NCBI RefSeq assembly: GCF_023715405.1
Contig: NZ_JAMBOC010000010.1
Span: forward strand, 1 to 45,496
Length of the DNA stretch: 45,496 bases
Direction of reading: 5' to 3'
Source: Solibacillus isronensis
Lineage (GTDB): Bacteria; Bacillota; Bacilli; Bacillales_A; Planococcaceae
In this document: piece after piece, positions 8,392 through 17,458 of the stretch
Position numbering within the stretch: position 1 is the stretch's first letter
Layout: every line of letters starts with the position of its first letter
The notes under the pieces: model-generated
Databases searched by the model: none
What the model saw: the letters and a program-made list of their open reading frames with translations, nothing else
What the model was told of the DNA's origin: nothing
Position numbers and translations under genes: made by a program

Positions 8392-9216
8392 ATGAATTCA
8401 AGAGAATTAACCGTAGTTGAACATATGGAAGAGCTTAGAAAACGCCTATTTTTCGTAGCGATTTTCTTCGTGATGGCTCTTTTCATCGGTTTCTATACGG
8501 CGAAACCACTTATTCGATACATTCAACGCAGTGATCTAGCTGCCAGTTTTTCAATGAACGCATTTAGTCCGGCAGATCCTTTAACCGTTTATTTACAAGT
8601 TACATTTATTGTAGCTGCCGTTATTGTATCTCCATTATTGCTTTACCAGCTATGGGCGTTTATAACACCTGGTTTGCATGAGGCAGAACGTAAGGCAACA
8701 TTGAAATATATTCCGTATGCTTTTGTACTGTGTATAGGGGGAATAGCCTTTGCTTATTTTGTGTTATTTCCATTTATAATGCGCTTTATGACGGATTTAT
8801 CCAATGATTTGAACATTACGCAAACAATCGGTATTAATGAATTCTTCTCATTTCTAATTAAGTTAATTGTACCCTTTGCGGTGCTATTTCAATTGCCTGT
8901 TGTTACACTGTTTCTTTCTCGTCTCGGAATCATCAGCCCGAAGCTTATGGTGAAATTTCGAAAATATGCCTATTTTGTATTGATCGTAATTTCGGTATTG
9001 CTGGCACCGCCTGATTTAGTATCGAATATCATTATTGCGATTCCGCTATTTGTTTTATATGAACTGAGTATTGTCATTGCACGTCTCGGTTATCGAAAAT
9101 ATGAAGTGGCTGAAAAAGAACGCATATTAGCAGAAGAAGAACGTGAACGTGAACTGCAAGTAGAGGAGCTACTTGAAATGCAGCGTAGGCAAATGGAACA
9201 GATGAATAATAGTTAA
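8392..9216 (+). CDS. tatC: Twin-arginine translocase subunit TatC
   Basis: TatC is the multi-spanning receptor that recognises twin-arginine signal peptides. The protein (274 aa) begins with the cytoplasmic VVEHMEELRKRLFF motif and shows six hydrophobic segments. It carries FITPGLHEAERK and LAPPDLVSN, both family signatures. The C-terminal about 40 residues form a highly charged helix (E/R-rich), longer than in B. subtilis TatCy. It is translated from the ATG at 8392, probably from a tatA-tatC message closed by the hairpin at 9220. Confidence 0.96.
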   Translation: MNSRELTVVEHMEELRKRLFFVAIFFVMALFIGFYTAKPLIRYIQRSDLAASFSMNAFSPADPLTVYLQVTFIVAAVIVSPLLLYQLWAFITPGLHEAERKATLKYIPYAFVLCIGGIAFAYFVLFPFIMRFMTDLSNDLNITQTIGINEFFSFLIKLIVPFAVLFQLPVVTLFLSRLGIISPKLMVKFRKYAYFVLIVISVLLAPPDLVSNIIIAIPLFVLYELSIVIARLGYRKYEVAEKERILAEEERERELQVEELLEMQRRQMEQMNNS

Positions 9217-9219
9217 CGT

Positions 9220-9248
9220 AACGCTATCGAACGAGGTAGCGTTTTTTT
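9220..9248 (+). terminator. Terminator of tatA-tatC
   Basis: AACGCTATC pairs with GAGGTAGCGTT (one bulge) around a short loop, then seven Ts, immediately after the tatC stop. Confidence 0.85.
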
Positions 9249-9271
9249 ATTTTCTATATATGGGGGAATAT

Positions 9272-9298
9272 AAAAAACCCGCTATTCTATATAGCGGG
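9272..9298 (-). terminator. Terminator of the CPBP protease gene
   Basis: On the minus strand, stem CCCGCTAT / ATAGCGGG followed by six Ts, seven bases past the stop codon. Confidence 0.85.
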
Positions 9299-9304
9299 CA
9301 AAAG

Positions 9305-10033
9305 TTATATTTGAAACTTATCGGCATTCATTTGGATAAATGTGACGAAACCATTCAATAGAATATGGGCGATAATCGGTGTGAGAAGACGCTTTGTTTT
9401 ATGGTATAAAAATGCGAAGATCATACCGCATATTGTATACAATAAAATGTGCGTAAAATCCATATGGATCGCAGCGAATACAATTGCACTAATTATGCTC
9501 GCAATCCAGAAATTATAGTTTTGAATAATCGATCCGAAAATAACACGGCGGAATACAAGCTCTTCCAAAATCGGTCCTAAAAAGACAGTAGCAAGGATCA
9601 TAATCGGTGCTACCTTTGTGACCCCCATAATTGCTTCCGTATTTTCCGAGCCCATATCAATTCCAAGTGCGAGCTCGATGTAGGCGCCGATTGTCTGCCC
9701 TAAAAAGACTAGGAAGAAACCGATGATCCCCCAACCGATAGAAGCTCCAATTGATACTTTTTCTCCTTTAAACACTTCCCAGAATTGCTTATTGCGGGAG
9801 ATTAATATAAAACTCACAATAAAGGCAACCGCAAATGATACAGTTGACCACCAAGCAGATAATTTTATAAGTTTATCCTGCTCAGATATACCAGGAAATA
9901 ATTGTAAAAGGGAATCTTTTAAGCCGGGAATGAATATAAGTAATAAGACTGATAACTGACAGATGATATAAGTTAGTAACACATAAAATGCGGTCTTCTG
10001 CGTTTTGAACTTATCTGATGAACGGGAAGTCAC
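9305..10033 (-). CDS. CPBP-family intramembrane glutamic endopeptidase
   Basis: This 242-aa membrane protein has about seven hydrophobic helices and carries the CPBP (formerly CAAX protease/Abi) active-site motifs: EELVFRR, with the paired glutamates and arginine, and the downstream HMDFTH segment with the metal or catalytic histidine. B. subtilis has a CPBP gene (ydiL) in the same place upstream of groES, so it is likely the orthologue. The substrate is unknown. Some CPBP proteins process prenylated peptides or confer bacteriocin immunity, but no bacteriocin gene is nearby. It is transcribed divergently from groESL. Confidence 0.88.
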   Translation of the reverse strand: MTSRSSDKFKTQKTAFYVLLTYIICQLSVLLLIFIPGLKDSLLQLFPGISEQDKLIKLSAWWSTVSFAVAFIVSFILISRNKQFWEVFKGEKVSIGASIGWGIIGFFLVFLGQTIGAYIELALGIDMGSENTEAIMGVTKVAPIMILATVFLGPILEELVFRRVIFGSIIQNYNFWIASIISAIVFAAIHMDFTHILLYTICGMIFAFLYHKTKRLLTPIIAHILLNGFVTFIQMNADKFQI

Positions 10034-10109
10034 GAATGAAAAACCTTCTTTCTCTTAAAGACTAGTAGAATTACACATCCCAAAACGCATGAGGAATGCT
10101 GTATCTTCT

Positions 10110-10139
10110 ATTATAGAATTTACTATGGGCTCTTATGAA
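10110..10139 (-). promoter_or_regulatory. Candidate promoter of the CPBP protease gene
   Basis: Minus-strand TTCATA, an 18-base spacer and a perfect TATAAT, about 75 bases before the start codon. Confidence 0.45.
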
Positions 10140-10213
10140 TGCCCCACAGTTATACATTAAACATTATTGTAGAGGAATTTGCCAATAAATCAAAATTTTT
10201 TTGGTGCACATAC

Positions 10214-10242
10214 TTGCAAAAAAATATGGAATTCTTTAAACT
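10214..10242 (+). promoter_or_regulatory. groESL sigma-A promoter
   Basis: TTGCAA, a 17-base spacer, then TAAACT. The transcript would start at about 10249-10253, right at the CIRCE element, which is the classical arrangement for HrcA repression. Confidence 0.65.
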
Positions 10243-10252
10243 AATAAATGTG

Positions 10253-10279
10253 TTAGCACTCGACAAAAGAGAGTGCTAA
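10253..10279 (+). promoter_or_regulatory. CIRCE operator (HrcA-binding site)
   Basis: Perfect inverted repeat TTAGCACTC, nine bases, GAGTGCTAA, identical to the consensus CIRCE. It is the binding site of the heat-shock repressor HrcA and lies between the promoter and the groES ribosome site. Confidence 0.97.
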
Positions 10280-10310
10280 AAATAGAAAATTTTTTAGGAG
10301 GTTGTTTCTA

Positions 10311-10595
10311 TTGTTAAGACCATTAGGAGATCGCATCATTATCGAACTTGTTGAGGTAGAGGAAAAAACAGCATTTGGTATTGTTTTACCCGACTCAGCA
10401 AAAGAAAAACCACAAACAGGTAAAGTTGTGGCAGTAGGTACAGGTCGTGTTCTTGACAACGGCACTCGTCTTGAGCTTGACGTAAAAGAAGGCGACGAAA
10501 TTATCTTCTCTAAATTCTCTGGTACGGAAGTTAAGTACGACGGCGTAGAATATTTAATCCTACGTGAGAGCGATGTACTTGCAATTGTCGGATAA
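10311..10595 (+). CDS. groES: Co-chaperonin GroES
   Basis: GroES (94 aa, the same length as in B. subtilis) caps the GroEL cavity. The sequence [13 protein letters not shown] at the N-terminus, the mobile loop [18 protein letters not shown] and the end [15 protein letters not shown] are characteristic. I start it at the TTG at 10311, nine bases after AGGAGG. The protein then begins MLRPLGDR like its homologues. A TTG at 10302 abuts the ribosome site and is rejected. It is the first gene of the CIRCE-controlled groES-groEL operon. Confidence 0.97.
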   Translation: MLRPLGDRIIIELVEVEEKTAFGIVLPDSAKEKPQTGKVVAVGTGRVLDNGTRLELDVKEGDEIIFSKFSGTEVKYDGVEYLILRESDVLAIVG

Positions 10596-10615
10596 TTACA
10601 AAATCAAAAGAAAAC

Positions 10616-10652
10616 TGCAGCTAGTTATACATATTAATCTTTGCTAGCTGCA
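10616..10652 (+). repeat. Inverted repeat between groES and groEL
   Basis: Perfect nine-base arms TGCAGCTAG (10616-10624) and CTAGCTGCA (10644-10652) separated by 19 bases, with no T-run after it. In the mRNA this would be an intercistronic hairpin that could affect processing or stability of the groES and groEL segments. That role is inferred. Confidence 0.6.
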
Positions 10653-10707
10653 CATCTTCATAAACAATAAATTAAAAAATAGATCGTAAATTTTAGGAGG
10701 AAAATGA

Positions 10708-12342
<1,635 letters not shown>

Positions 12343-12379
12343 GTTCATTAAGTAACTTAGATTGTTGTTATAATATAAT

Positions 12380-12420
12380 CGGTTGTTTTGTTTATTAGCA
12401 AAACAACCGTTTTTTTTTTT
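12380..12420 (+). terminator. groESL terminator
   Basis: Perfect stem CGGTTGTTTTG / CAAAACAACCG with an eight-base loop and a run of more than ten Ts. Confidence 0.95.
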
Positions 12421-12489
12421 GACATTTTTGGTATTTAACTAACCGATAAATTATAATATGAGAAGGTTCCGGAAAAAGGGGGAAATTGG

Positions 12490-13863
12490 ATGAAAAGATT
12501 TTCGGTTTTGGTAACGCTTATTTTATTTTTACAACTCGTTTTACCATTAACAAATATAGTGCAGGCAGAAGATGAAAGTAAGTCGCTTTATTATGTAGCA
12601 CTTGGTGACTCGCTGGCAGCGGGAATGAATGAAAACGGTGAGATTGGTTTTGGTTATGCAGACTTACTTGCTAAAAATTATCAAAATCAGAAAAGTGAGG
12701 TTATATTCAATAAAGGGTTTTCTTATCCAGGATTTACAACAGTCGATGTGTTAAAGGGTATTGAAGAAAACGTAACAAAGCCTATTTACGATTTAAATGG
12801 TGTTTCGCAAAAGACAGTAGCAATCCAGGATGCAATACAACAGGCAGACCTAATTACATTGAGTGTAGGAGCAAATGATATTTTGAAAAGTGTAAATCGC
12901 TCTGAATCCGGTGAATTTAGCTTTGATACTGCAGGTGTTATTAAGAGCATTCAGGATGTATCAGTGAATTATAAAAAGATTTTCGACAGCATTTATAAAA
13001 TTAATCCCGAAGTTGATATGATTGTGATGGGGCTTTACAATCCGTTTCCTTATATCGAAGATCCAGCAGTTCAAAAACAGCTAAGCATGCTAGTAACGAC
13101 TTTGAATAATTCAATGAAGAGTATTGTAGAAAATAATGGTGGCATATTTACTGAAGTAGCTGCACAGATCGCTACGGATGCAAAAATGTATTTACCAAAC
13201 CCTAAAAATATTCATTTAAGTGAAGCGGGTTATCAAGTTGTAGCAGATGCGATGATGAATGATTATTTGAGTGCATTGATGAAAGAATCAGAAGAAGATC
13301 CTACGGAAGGCGAGATTGTTAAAGCGCCATTTACTGATATTCAAAATCATTGGGGTAAAGATTATATTGATGTTGCCTATGCAAAAGGTATTATGAATGG
13401 GTATGAGGATGGTACATTCCAGCCGAATGCCAACATGACGCGTGCTCAAGTAATATCTGTCATTTCACGGGCCTTTGGATTAACTGCAACAAACAAAGCC
13501 CCTTTTAAAGATATTAGTCATTATGCACAGCAAACTCAAAATGGAATTGCCGCTGCATATGAAGCTGGCTTAATAAAAGAAAATAACGGGTATTTTAATC
13601 CACAAGGTAAAATTACACGTTCACAGTTAGCATTGATCCTAATGCGTCTTTCAACTGTTCAAGCAGGTCAGCAATATATACCTGCAAAACAGGCACCTTT
13701 CCATGATATTGCGAACTATGATCGTGAAGCACAGTTAGCAATTACATTTTTATATGATACGGGCGTAGTACAGGGAACAAGTGCTACAACATTTTCACCT
13801 AAAGGCAATGTAACACGTGCTCAAGTGGCGAAAATTTTAGTGCTAGCAATAAATGAAAAATAA
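12490..13863 (+). CDS. Secreted SGNH hydrolase with three S-layer homology domains
   Basis: A 457-aa surface protein. Residues 1-26 are a signal peptide with a VQA cleavage site. An SGNH/GDSL-type hydrolase domain follows: block I YVALGDSLAAG with the nucleophile Ser41, the block III SVGAND, and block V NIHLSEAGY with His242. The usual block V aspartate three residues before the histidine is replaced by Lys239, so the triad may be a Ser-His dyad. From about residue 279 to the end there are three SLH repeats, each with a PFxDI start and an F-x-P-x-x-x-(M/I/V)-TR-(A/S)-Q end. These should anchor the enzyme to pyruvylated wall polymer. The substrate (lipid, cell-wall acyl group or other ester) is unknown. 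The gene has its own promoter region and terminator and sits in a variable slot after groEL. Confidence 0.9.
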   Translation: MKRFSVLVTLILFLQLVLPLTNIVQAEDESKSLYYVALGDSLAAGMNENGEIGFGYADLLAKNYQNQKSEVIFNKGFSYPGFTTVDVLKGIEENVTKPIYDLNGVSQKTVAIQDAIQQADLITLSVGANDILKSVNRSESGEFSFDTAGVIKSIQDVSVNYKKIFDSIYKINPEVDMIVMGLYNPFPYIEDPAVQKQLSMLVTTLNNSMKSIVENNGGIFTEVAAQIATDAKMYLPNPKNIHLSEAGYQVVADAMMNDYLSALMKESEEDPTEGEIVKAPFTDIQNHWGKDYIDVAYAKGIMNGYEDGTFQPNANMTRAQVISVISRAFGLTATNKAPFKDISHYAQQTQNGIAAAYEAGLIKENNGYFNPQGKITRSQLALILMRLSTVQAGQQYIPAKQAPFHDIANYDREAQLAITFLYDTGVVQGTSATTFSPKGNVTRAQVAKILVLAINEK

Positions 13864-13867
13864 AAAA

Positions 13868-13910
13868 ACAAGCGTTAAATGGACGGGGATCCATTTAACG
13901 CTCGTTTTTT
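13868..13910. terminator. Terminator after the SLH hydrolase gene, possibly bidirectional
   Basis: Perfect 13-base stem AGCGTTAAATGGA / TCCATTTAACGCT with loop CGGGGA, a T-run on the right and an A-run on the left. It could therefore stop transcripts from either side. Confidence 0.9.
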
Positions 13911-13913
13911 GCT

Positions 13914-13970
13914 GACGAGTAAACAAAAGCAAACTCGTCTATATCATTGCAAAAACGGGGATTTTTGCAA
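13914..13970. repeat. Two further hairpins between convergent genes
   Basis: GACGAGT / ACTCGTC (13914-13939) is followed by TTGCAAAAA / TTTTTGCAA (13947-13970), the latter with loop CGGGGA. The loop is the same hexamer as in the terminator at 13868. The third hairpin could also terminate the esterase gene on the minus strand. Confidence 0.6.
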
Positions 13971-14010
13971 GGGGACACAATGTCATGTATAAGCTAAAGT
14001 GGGCTAACGA

Positions 14011-14757
14011 TTATTCTTTCCACTTTAACCCTTCAAAGAAACGGTAAATTTCTTCAAACACTAATTCACGTTCTTTACCTAATGTTAATATATGTCCGGA
14101 ATTAATGAAAGTTTTAACTGATTTAATTCGTGAATTTACTGAACTATAAATTAAGTCGGCACTTTCACAATAATATTCATCATCTTCCAAGCCACGTAAA
14201 ATGTGGACTGGTGTTTGGATAACATTAAGTTTTTCACTTGTTTCGTTAATCATATTTTGTAAATAGTTTAATGAAGGCATTTTTACAAGTTCAGCAATTT
14301 TATTACGGCTATCAACTGTCTCATCATAAGTGCCTGATAACTTTTTATAGTTAATAGCATAGTCAATAATACGATTTTGTAAACTATCTGTTGATTTTGC
14401 TGTTGCTGGAGCAGACATTGTAACAATCGCTTTTGTCGGACGTTCTTCACCAAGCTTTAAAGAGAATATGCCGCCGAGAGAAACACCTGCTACCGCAATT
14501 TCATCATAGCCACGATTACGCAATTCATCATAGCCTTCTATAACACTGTTCCACCATTCAGCGGGTTGTGATTGAATTAATAAGTCAGGGCCACCACCAT
14601 GGCCTTTATATAATGGTGCATGTACTGTATAGTTACGATCCGCTAAATATTTTCCTAAACGTTTTACATCATTTGTATTGCCGGTAAAGCCATGCAGTAA
14701 TAAAACAGCACGTTTCCCGGATTCAATTGTAAAAGGTTTCGGCGCGATGAGTTTCAT
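14011..14757 (-). CDS. Carboxylesterase, Est30/YvaK-like alpha/beta hydrolase
   Basis: A 248-aa cytosolic carboxylesterase that should hydrolyse short- to medium-chain esters. It shows the oxyanion-hole motif LLLHGFTGN (19-27), the nucleophile elbow AGVSLGG with Ser93, an acidic residue in LRGLEDDEY, and the catalytic histidine in NSGHILTLGKE near the C-terminus. All match the Geobacillus Est30 and B. subtilis YvaK family, including the N-terminal PKPF and the YKGHG segment. I prefer the ATG at 14757. A TTG two codons upstream (14763) is also in frame and nearer to the GGGG ribosome site, so the start is uncertain by two residues. It is monocistronic. Confidence 0.9.
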   Translation of the reverse strand: MKLIAPKPFTIESGKRAVLLLHGFTGNTNDVKRLGKYLADRNYTVHAPLYKGHGGGPDLLIQSQPAEWWNSVIEGYDELRNRGYDEIAVAGVSLGGIFSLKLGEERPTKAIVTMSAPATAKSTDSLQNRIIDYAINYKKLSGTYDETVDSRNKIAELVKMPSLNYLQNMINETSEKLNVIQTPVHILRGLEDDEYYCESADLIYSSVNSRIKSVKTFINSGHILTLGKERELVFEEIYRFFEGLKWKE

Positions 14758-14943
14758 TGTCAATTAGACCCCTTTTTTTATGTCAATTTTATATATCTTC
14801 AAAAAAATGCTTGAAATTTTAAAATAATTTTGTTATGAAAAGCTCTTGTTATCGACTATTATAAAGGTATTAATATATAAGTACAATTTATTATTTTTAT
14901 TGTTTCGATGCAAAAAAGTTATGAATGATGTGAGGTATGTAAA

Positions 14944-15831
14944 ATGGAGATTGAACAGCTTCAATATTTCAAAACCGTTGCTACAATGCAACATATGACA
15001 CGTGCGGCAGAAGTTTTAGCGATTTCCCAACCGGCGTTAAGTAAGTCCATCGCGAACATTGAACAAAATTTGGGAGTACCACTTTTTAACCGCGAAGGAA
15101 GATCCATCTATCTGAACCGTTTTGGCGAGCTTTTCTTGCAAAGTGTCAATGTCATTTTGGATGAATACGATCGTATTAAAGAAGAATTTGAAGATATTAT
15201 CAAACCGGGTTCTGGAGAAGTATCATTTGGCTTTATTCATACACTCGGTATGGAGATTGTGCCGGAACTGATTGCTTCAACAAGTGAGGCATTTCCGAAT
15301 ATGCAATTTTCTTTGACACAGGCGACTTCATTAAGCCTATTAAAGCGGCTTGAAGAAGGAGCCATCGATTTGTGCCTATCGCAAAAAATAGAATCAAAAG
15401 TAATTGAAATAGAAACAGAAGAATTATTTGTGGAAGAGCTGTTTGTTATTGTCCCGACAACACATCCATTAGCACAGCAAGATGCTGTCAAATTTGAGGA
15501 AGTAAAGAATGAACCATTTATTGCGATTAAAAAGGGGAATTCGCTCCGTCAATTAGTGGATGAGCTTTTTTTAGAGCGGGGCATTGTGTTAAACACAACA
15601 TTCGCTGCTGAAGAAATGCATACAGTAGCAGGATTTGTCGGTGCGGGAATGGGTATATCCGTAATACCGAATATTAAAGGGCTTGATCATTATAAAGTAA
15701 AACGTTTGAAGTTAGATCCGCCCTGCTATCGCTCAGTCTGTGTTTCATGGGCGAAAAATCGTTATTTGCCTCCAGCAGTATCCGAATTTAAACAATACTT
15801 ACTGGATTATTTTCAGCAAAGAGAAGAGTGA
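14944..15831 (+). CDS. LysR-family transcriptional regulator
   Basis: This 295-aa regulator has the standard LysR layout. A winged helix-turn-helix occupies residues 1-60 (QLQYFKTVATMQHMTRAAEVLAIS followed by QPALSKSIANIE), then come a linker helix and a periplasmic-binding-like effector domain. The effector is not recognisable. The stop codon overlaps or nearly touches the start of the Sel1-repeat gene, so the two are co-translated. LysR regulators usually control a divergent neighbour; here the divergent gene is the carboxylesterase, with a 186-base gap holding AT-rich sequence, which makes that gene a candidate target. This is inference. Confidence 0.92.
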   Translation: MEIEQLQYFKTVATMQHMTRAAEVLAISQPALSKSIANIEQNLGVPLFNREGRSIYLNRFGELFLQSVNVILDEYDRIKEEFEDIIKPGSGEVSFGFIHTLGMEIVPELIASTSEAFPNMQFSLTQATSLSLLKRLEEGAIDLCLSQKIESKVIEIETEELFVEELFVIVPTTHPLAQQDAVKFEEVKNEPFIAIKKGNSLRQLVDELFLERGIVLNTTFAAEEMHTVAGFVGAGMGISVIPNIKGLDHYKVKRLKLDPPCYRSVCVSWAKNRYLPPAVSEFKQYLLDYFQQREE

Positions 15832-15836
15832 ATAAT

Positions 15837-16679
15837 ATGGAGCACAATCAATTTAAAACCTGGCTGAAACAACATGAAATCGAGCATGAGGAAAAGTGGC
15901 TTGAACGATTTGAATCGGCATTTAAAGGGGACGAGCAGGCAATCGTTAATATCGCATTGTTATATAAAGAATATGGACAATATGACGAAATGTACGACTT
16001 GCTAGATAAGGCAAGTAAGCGGCAAAATAGTGAAGCTATGTATGAACTAGGAAACTGTTATTTTGAGGATCTTGGTGAAAAAGGCAGCGAGCATCAGGCG
16101 TTCTTACTCTACAAAAGTGCTGCACAATTAGGTCACCGTGATGCAATGAATAATTTAGCAGATATGTATTTGAACGGTGAAGGAACAGCAGTTGACGAAC
16201 AACAAGCGCTCAGATGGTTCAAGAAAGCTGCGCAATTAGGTGTCGCTGAAGCGATGTTTACACTCGGAATGATGTATGAACAAGGATTGGGAACCGAATG
16301 TGATGAATCACAGGCCTTTGCCTATTATTCTCGCAGTGCAGAACAGCAAGATGTCGAGGCAATGTATCGCATTGGTATGATTTATTTTTCAGGAGAACTA
16401 GGGCAACAGCAAGATAACGAAAAAGCGTTGGAATGGTTTTTAAAAGCGAGTGAACAGTTTCATGTCGATGCAACATTTAATATCGGCTACTGCTATGAAT
16501 ATGGTTATGGTGTAAACCAAGATAACGAAAAAGCAACCCATTACTATAAAAAGGCAAGTTTACTTGGTGATTTAGAAGCGACAAAAAAAGTTTTAAGCTA
16601 CTATGAGATGACGGATGCAGCTGAAGCATCCAAGTGGCGGGAAAAGCTAATAGTTCTAAATAACGATATATATGAATAA
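15837..16679 (+). CDS. Sel1-like tetratricopeptide repeat protein
   Basis: About 280 aa made largely of Sel1-like repeats of roughly 36 residues. Successive copies read A-x(2)-ELGNCYFE, AMNNLADMYLNGEGT, AMFTLGMMYEQGLGT, AMYRIGMIYFSGELG and ATFNIGYCYEYGYGV, each followed by a KA...W or YY helix. Such arrays are protein-interaction scaffolds. No signal peptide or membrane segment is present, so it should act in the cytoplasm. The start is either the GTG at 15828 (ATGA-like overlap with the LysR gene) or the ATG at 15837; I use the ATG. The tight linkage to the LysR regulator suggests a shared function, but I cannot name it. Confidence 0.85.
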   Translation: MEHNQFKTWLKQHEIEHEEKWLERFESAFKGDEQAIVNIALLYKEYGQYDEMYDLLDKASKRQNSEAMYELGNCYFEDLGEKGSEHQAFLLYKSAAQLGHRDAMNNLADMYLNGEGTAVDEQQALRWFKKAAQLGVAEAMFTLGMMYEQGLGTECDESQAFAYYSRSAEQQDVEAMYRIGMIYFSGELGQQQDNEKALEWFLKASEQFHVDATFNIGYCYEYGYGVNQDNEKATHYYKKASLLGDLEATKKVLSYYEMTDAAEASKWREKLIVLNNDIYE

Positions 16680-16822
16680 TAATGTGATAGATACAATAAA
16701 AGTTTTAATTTCCTATTTCCCTGTCATAATTTAGACCCATTTCATGGGGAAAAATAGGTTTAATTTTAGTGAGAAATAGGAAATATATTATAAGGGGAAA
16801 GTATTAAGAAGGGGGAATTTCC

Positions 16823-17314
16823 ATGTTTATGTTTGCAGTCCATCAATTCTCTTCTGAACACAATGAGGATAGTATTCAAAAACTACAACAAATGCTATTA
16901 GAACAGAGAGAGAATCTGACGACGCTATGTACAATCGTTGAATATTTAAAAAGTTATGTCCAAACAGGATTAGATCATAAAGATGTTGTTAAATACAAGC
17001 AAAAAATCCAAATGATGACGGATAAACAAATCAAACGTTACAATCAGATTGATGAGCTTATCAATACTAATATTTTGGAATTGAAGAAGGGTAAAACAGC
17101 AGATAATACCGCACTTATATATGGTAAAGAAGTTCGGAAAATTGAGTCTGGTGTTCGTACTTTAAAACTGTTTGCGAGCGATGCAGTGAATATGTTAGAT
17201 CTAAATAAACATTTAGAAAATCGCAGTAGTGAACGTATACGTTATTTTGATAAACGCTCCACGTCTTTGGAAGCAGAAATTATTTCCCTAACAAAGCAAC
17301 TATCTTATAAATAA
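16823..17314 (+). CDS. Uncharacterised helical protein
   Basis: A 163-aa soluble protein that I do not recognise. It is almost entirely predicted helix, rich in K, E, Q and L with heptad-like spacing, for example in SIQKLQQMLLEQRENL and ELINTNILELKKG, so a coiled coil or helical bundle is likely. It has no signal peptide, cysteines are nearly absent, and no enzymatic motif is seen. The ATG at 16823 follows AGAAGGGGGAA, and a second in-frame ATG at 16829 is possible. It forms its own unit, ended by a clear terminator. Confidence 0.75.
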   Translation: MFMFAVHQFSSEHNEDSIQKLQQMLLEQRENLTTLCTIVEYLKSYVQTGLDHKDVVKYKQKIQMMTDKQIKRYNQIDELINTNILELKKGKTADNTALIYGKEVRKIESGVRTLKLFASDAVNMLDLNKHLENRSSERIRYFDKRSTSLEAEIISLTKQLSYK

Positions 17315-17321
17315 ATTAAGA

Positions 17322-17358
17322 GGCCATCCTAACATAGTTTTTTGGTAGGATGGTTTTT
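17322..17358 (+). terminator. Terminator of the helical-protein gene
   Basis: CCATCCTA / TAGGATGG stem followed by five Ts. Confidence 0.85.
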
Positions 17359-17458
17359 CTTATGTGGTTCTATAAATTGTAATACCCCGCTGACCATATT
17401 TCGCATAAAAAAGTTTATACTTATAAAAGAGAAGCGAACGAAATAGGAGAGAATGGAT

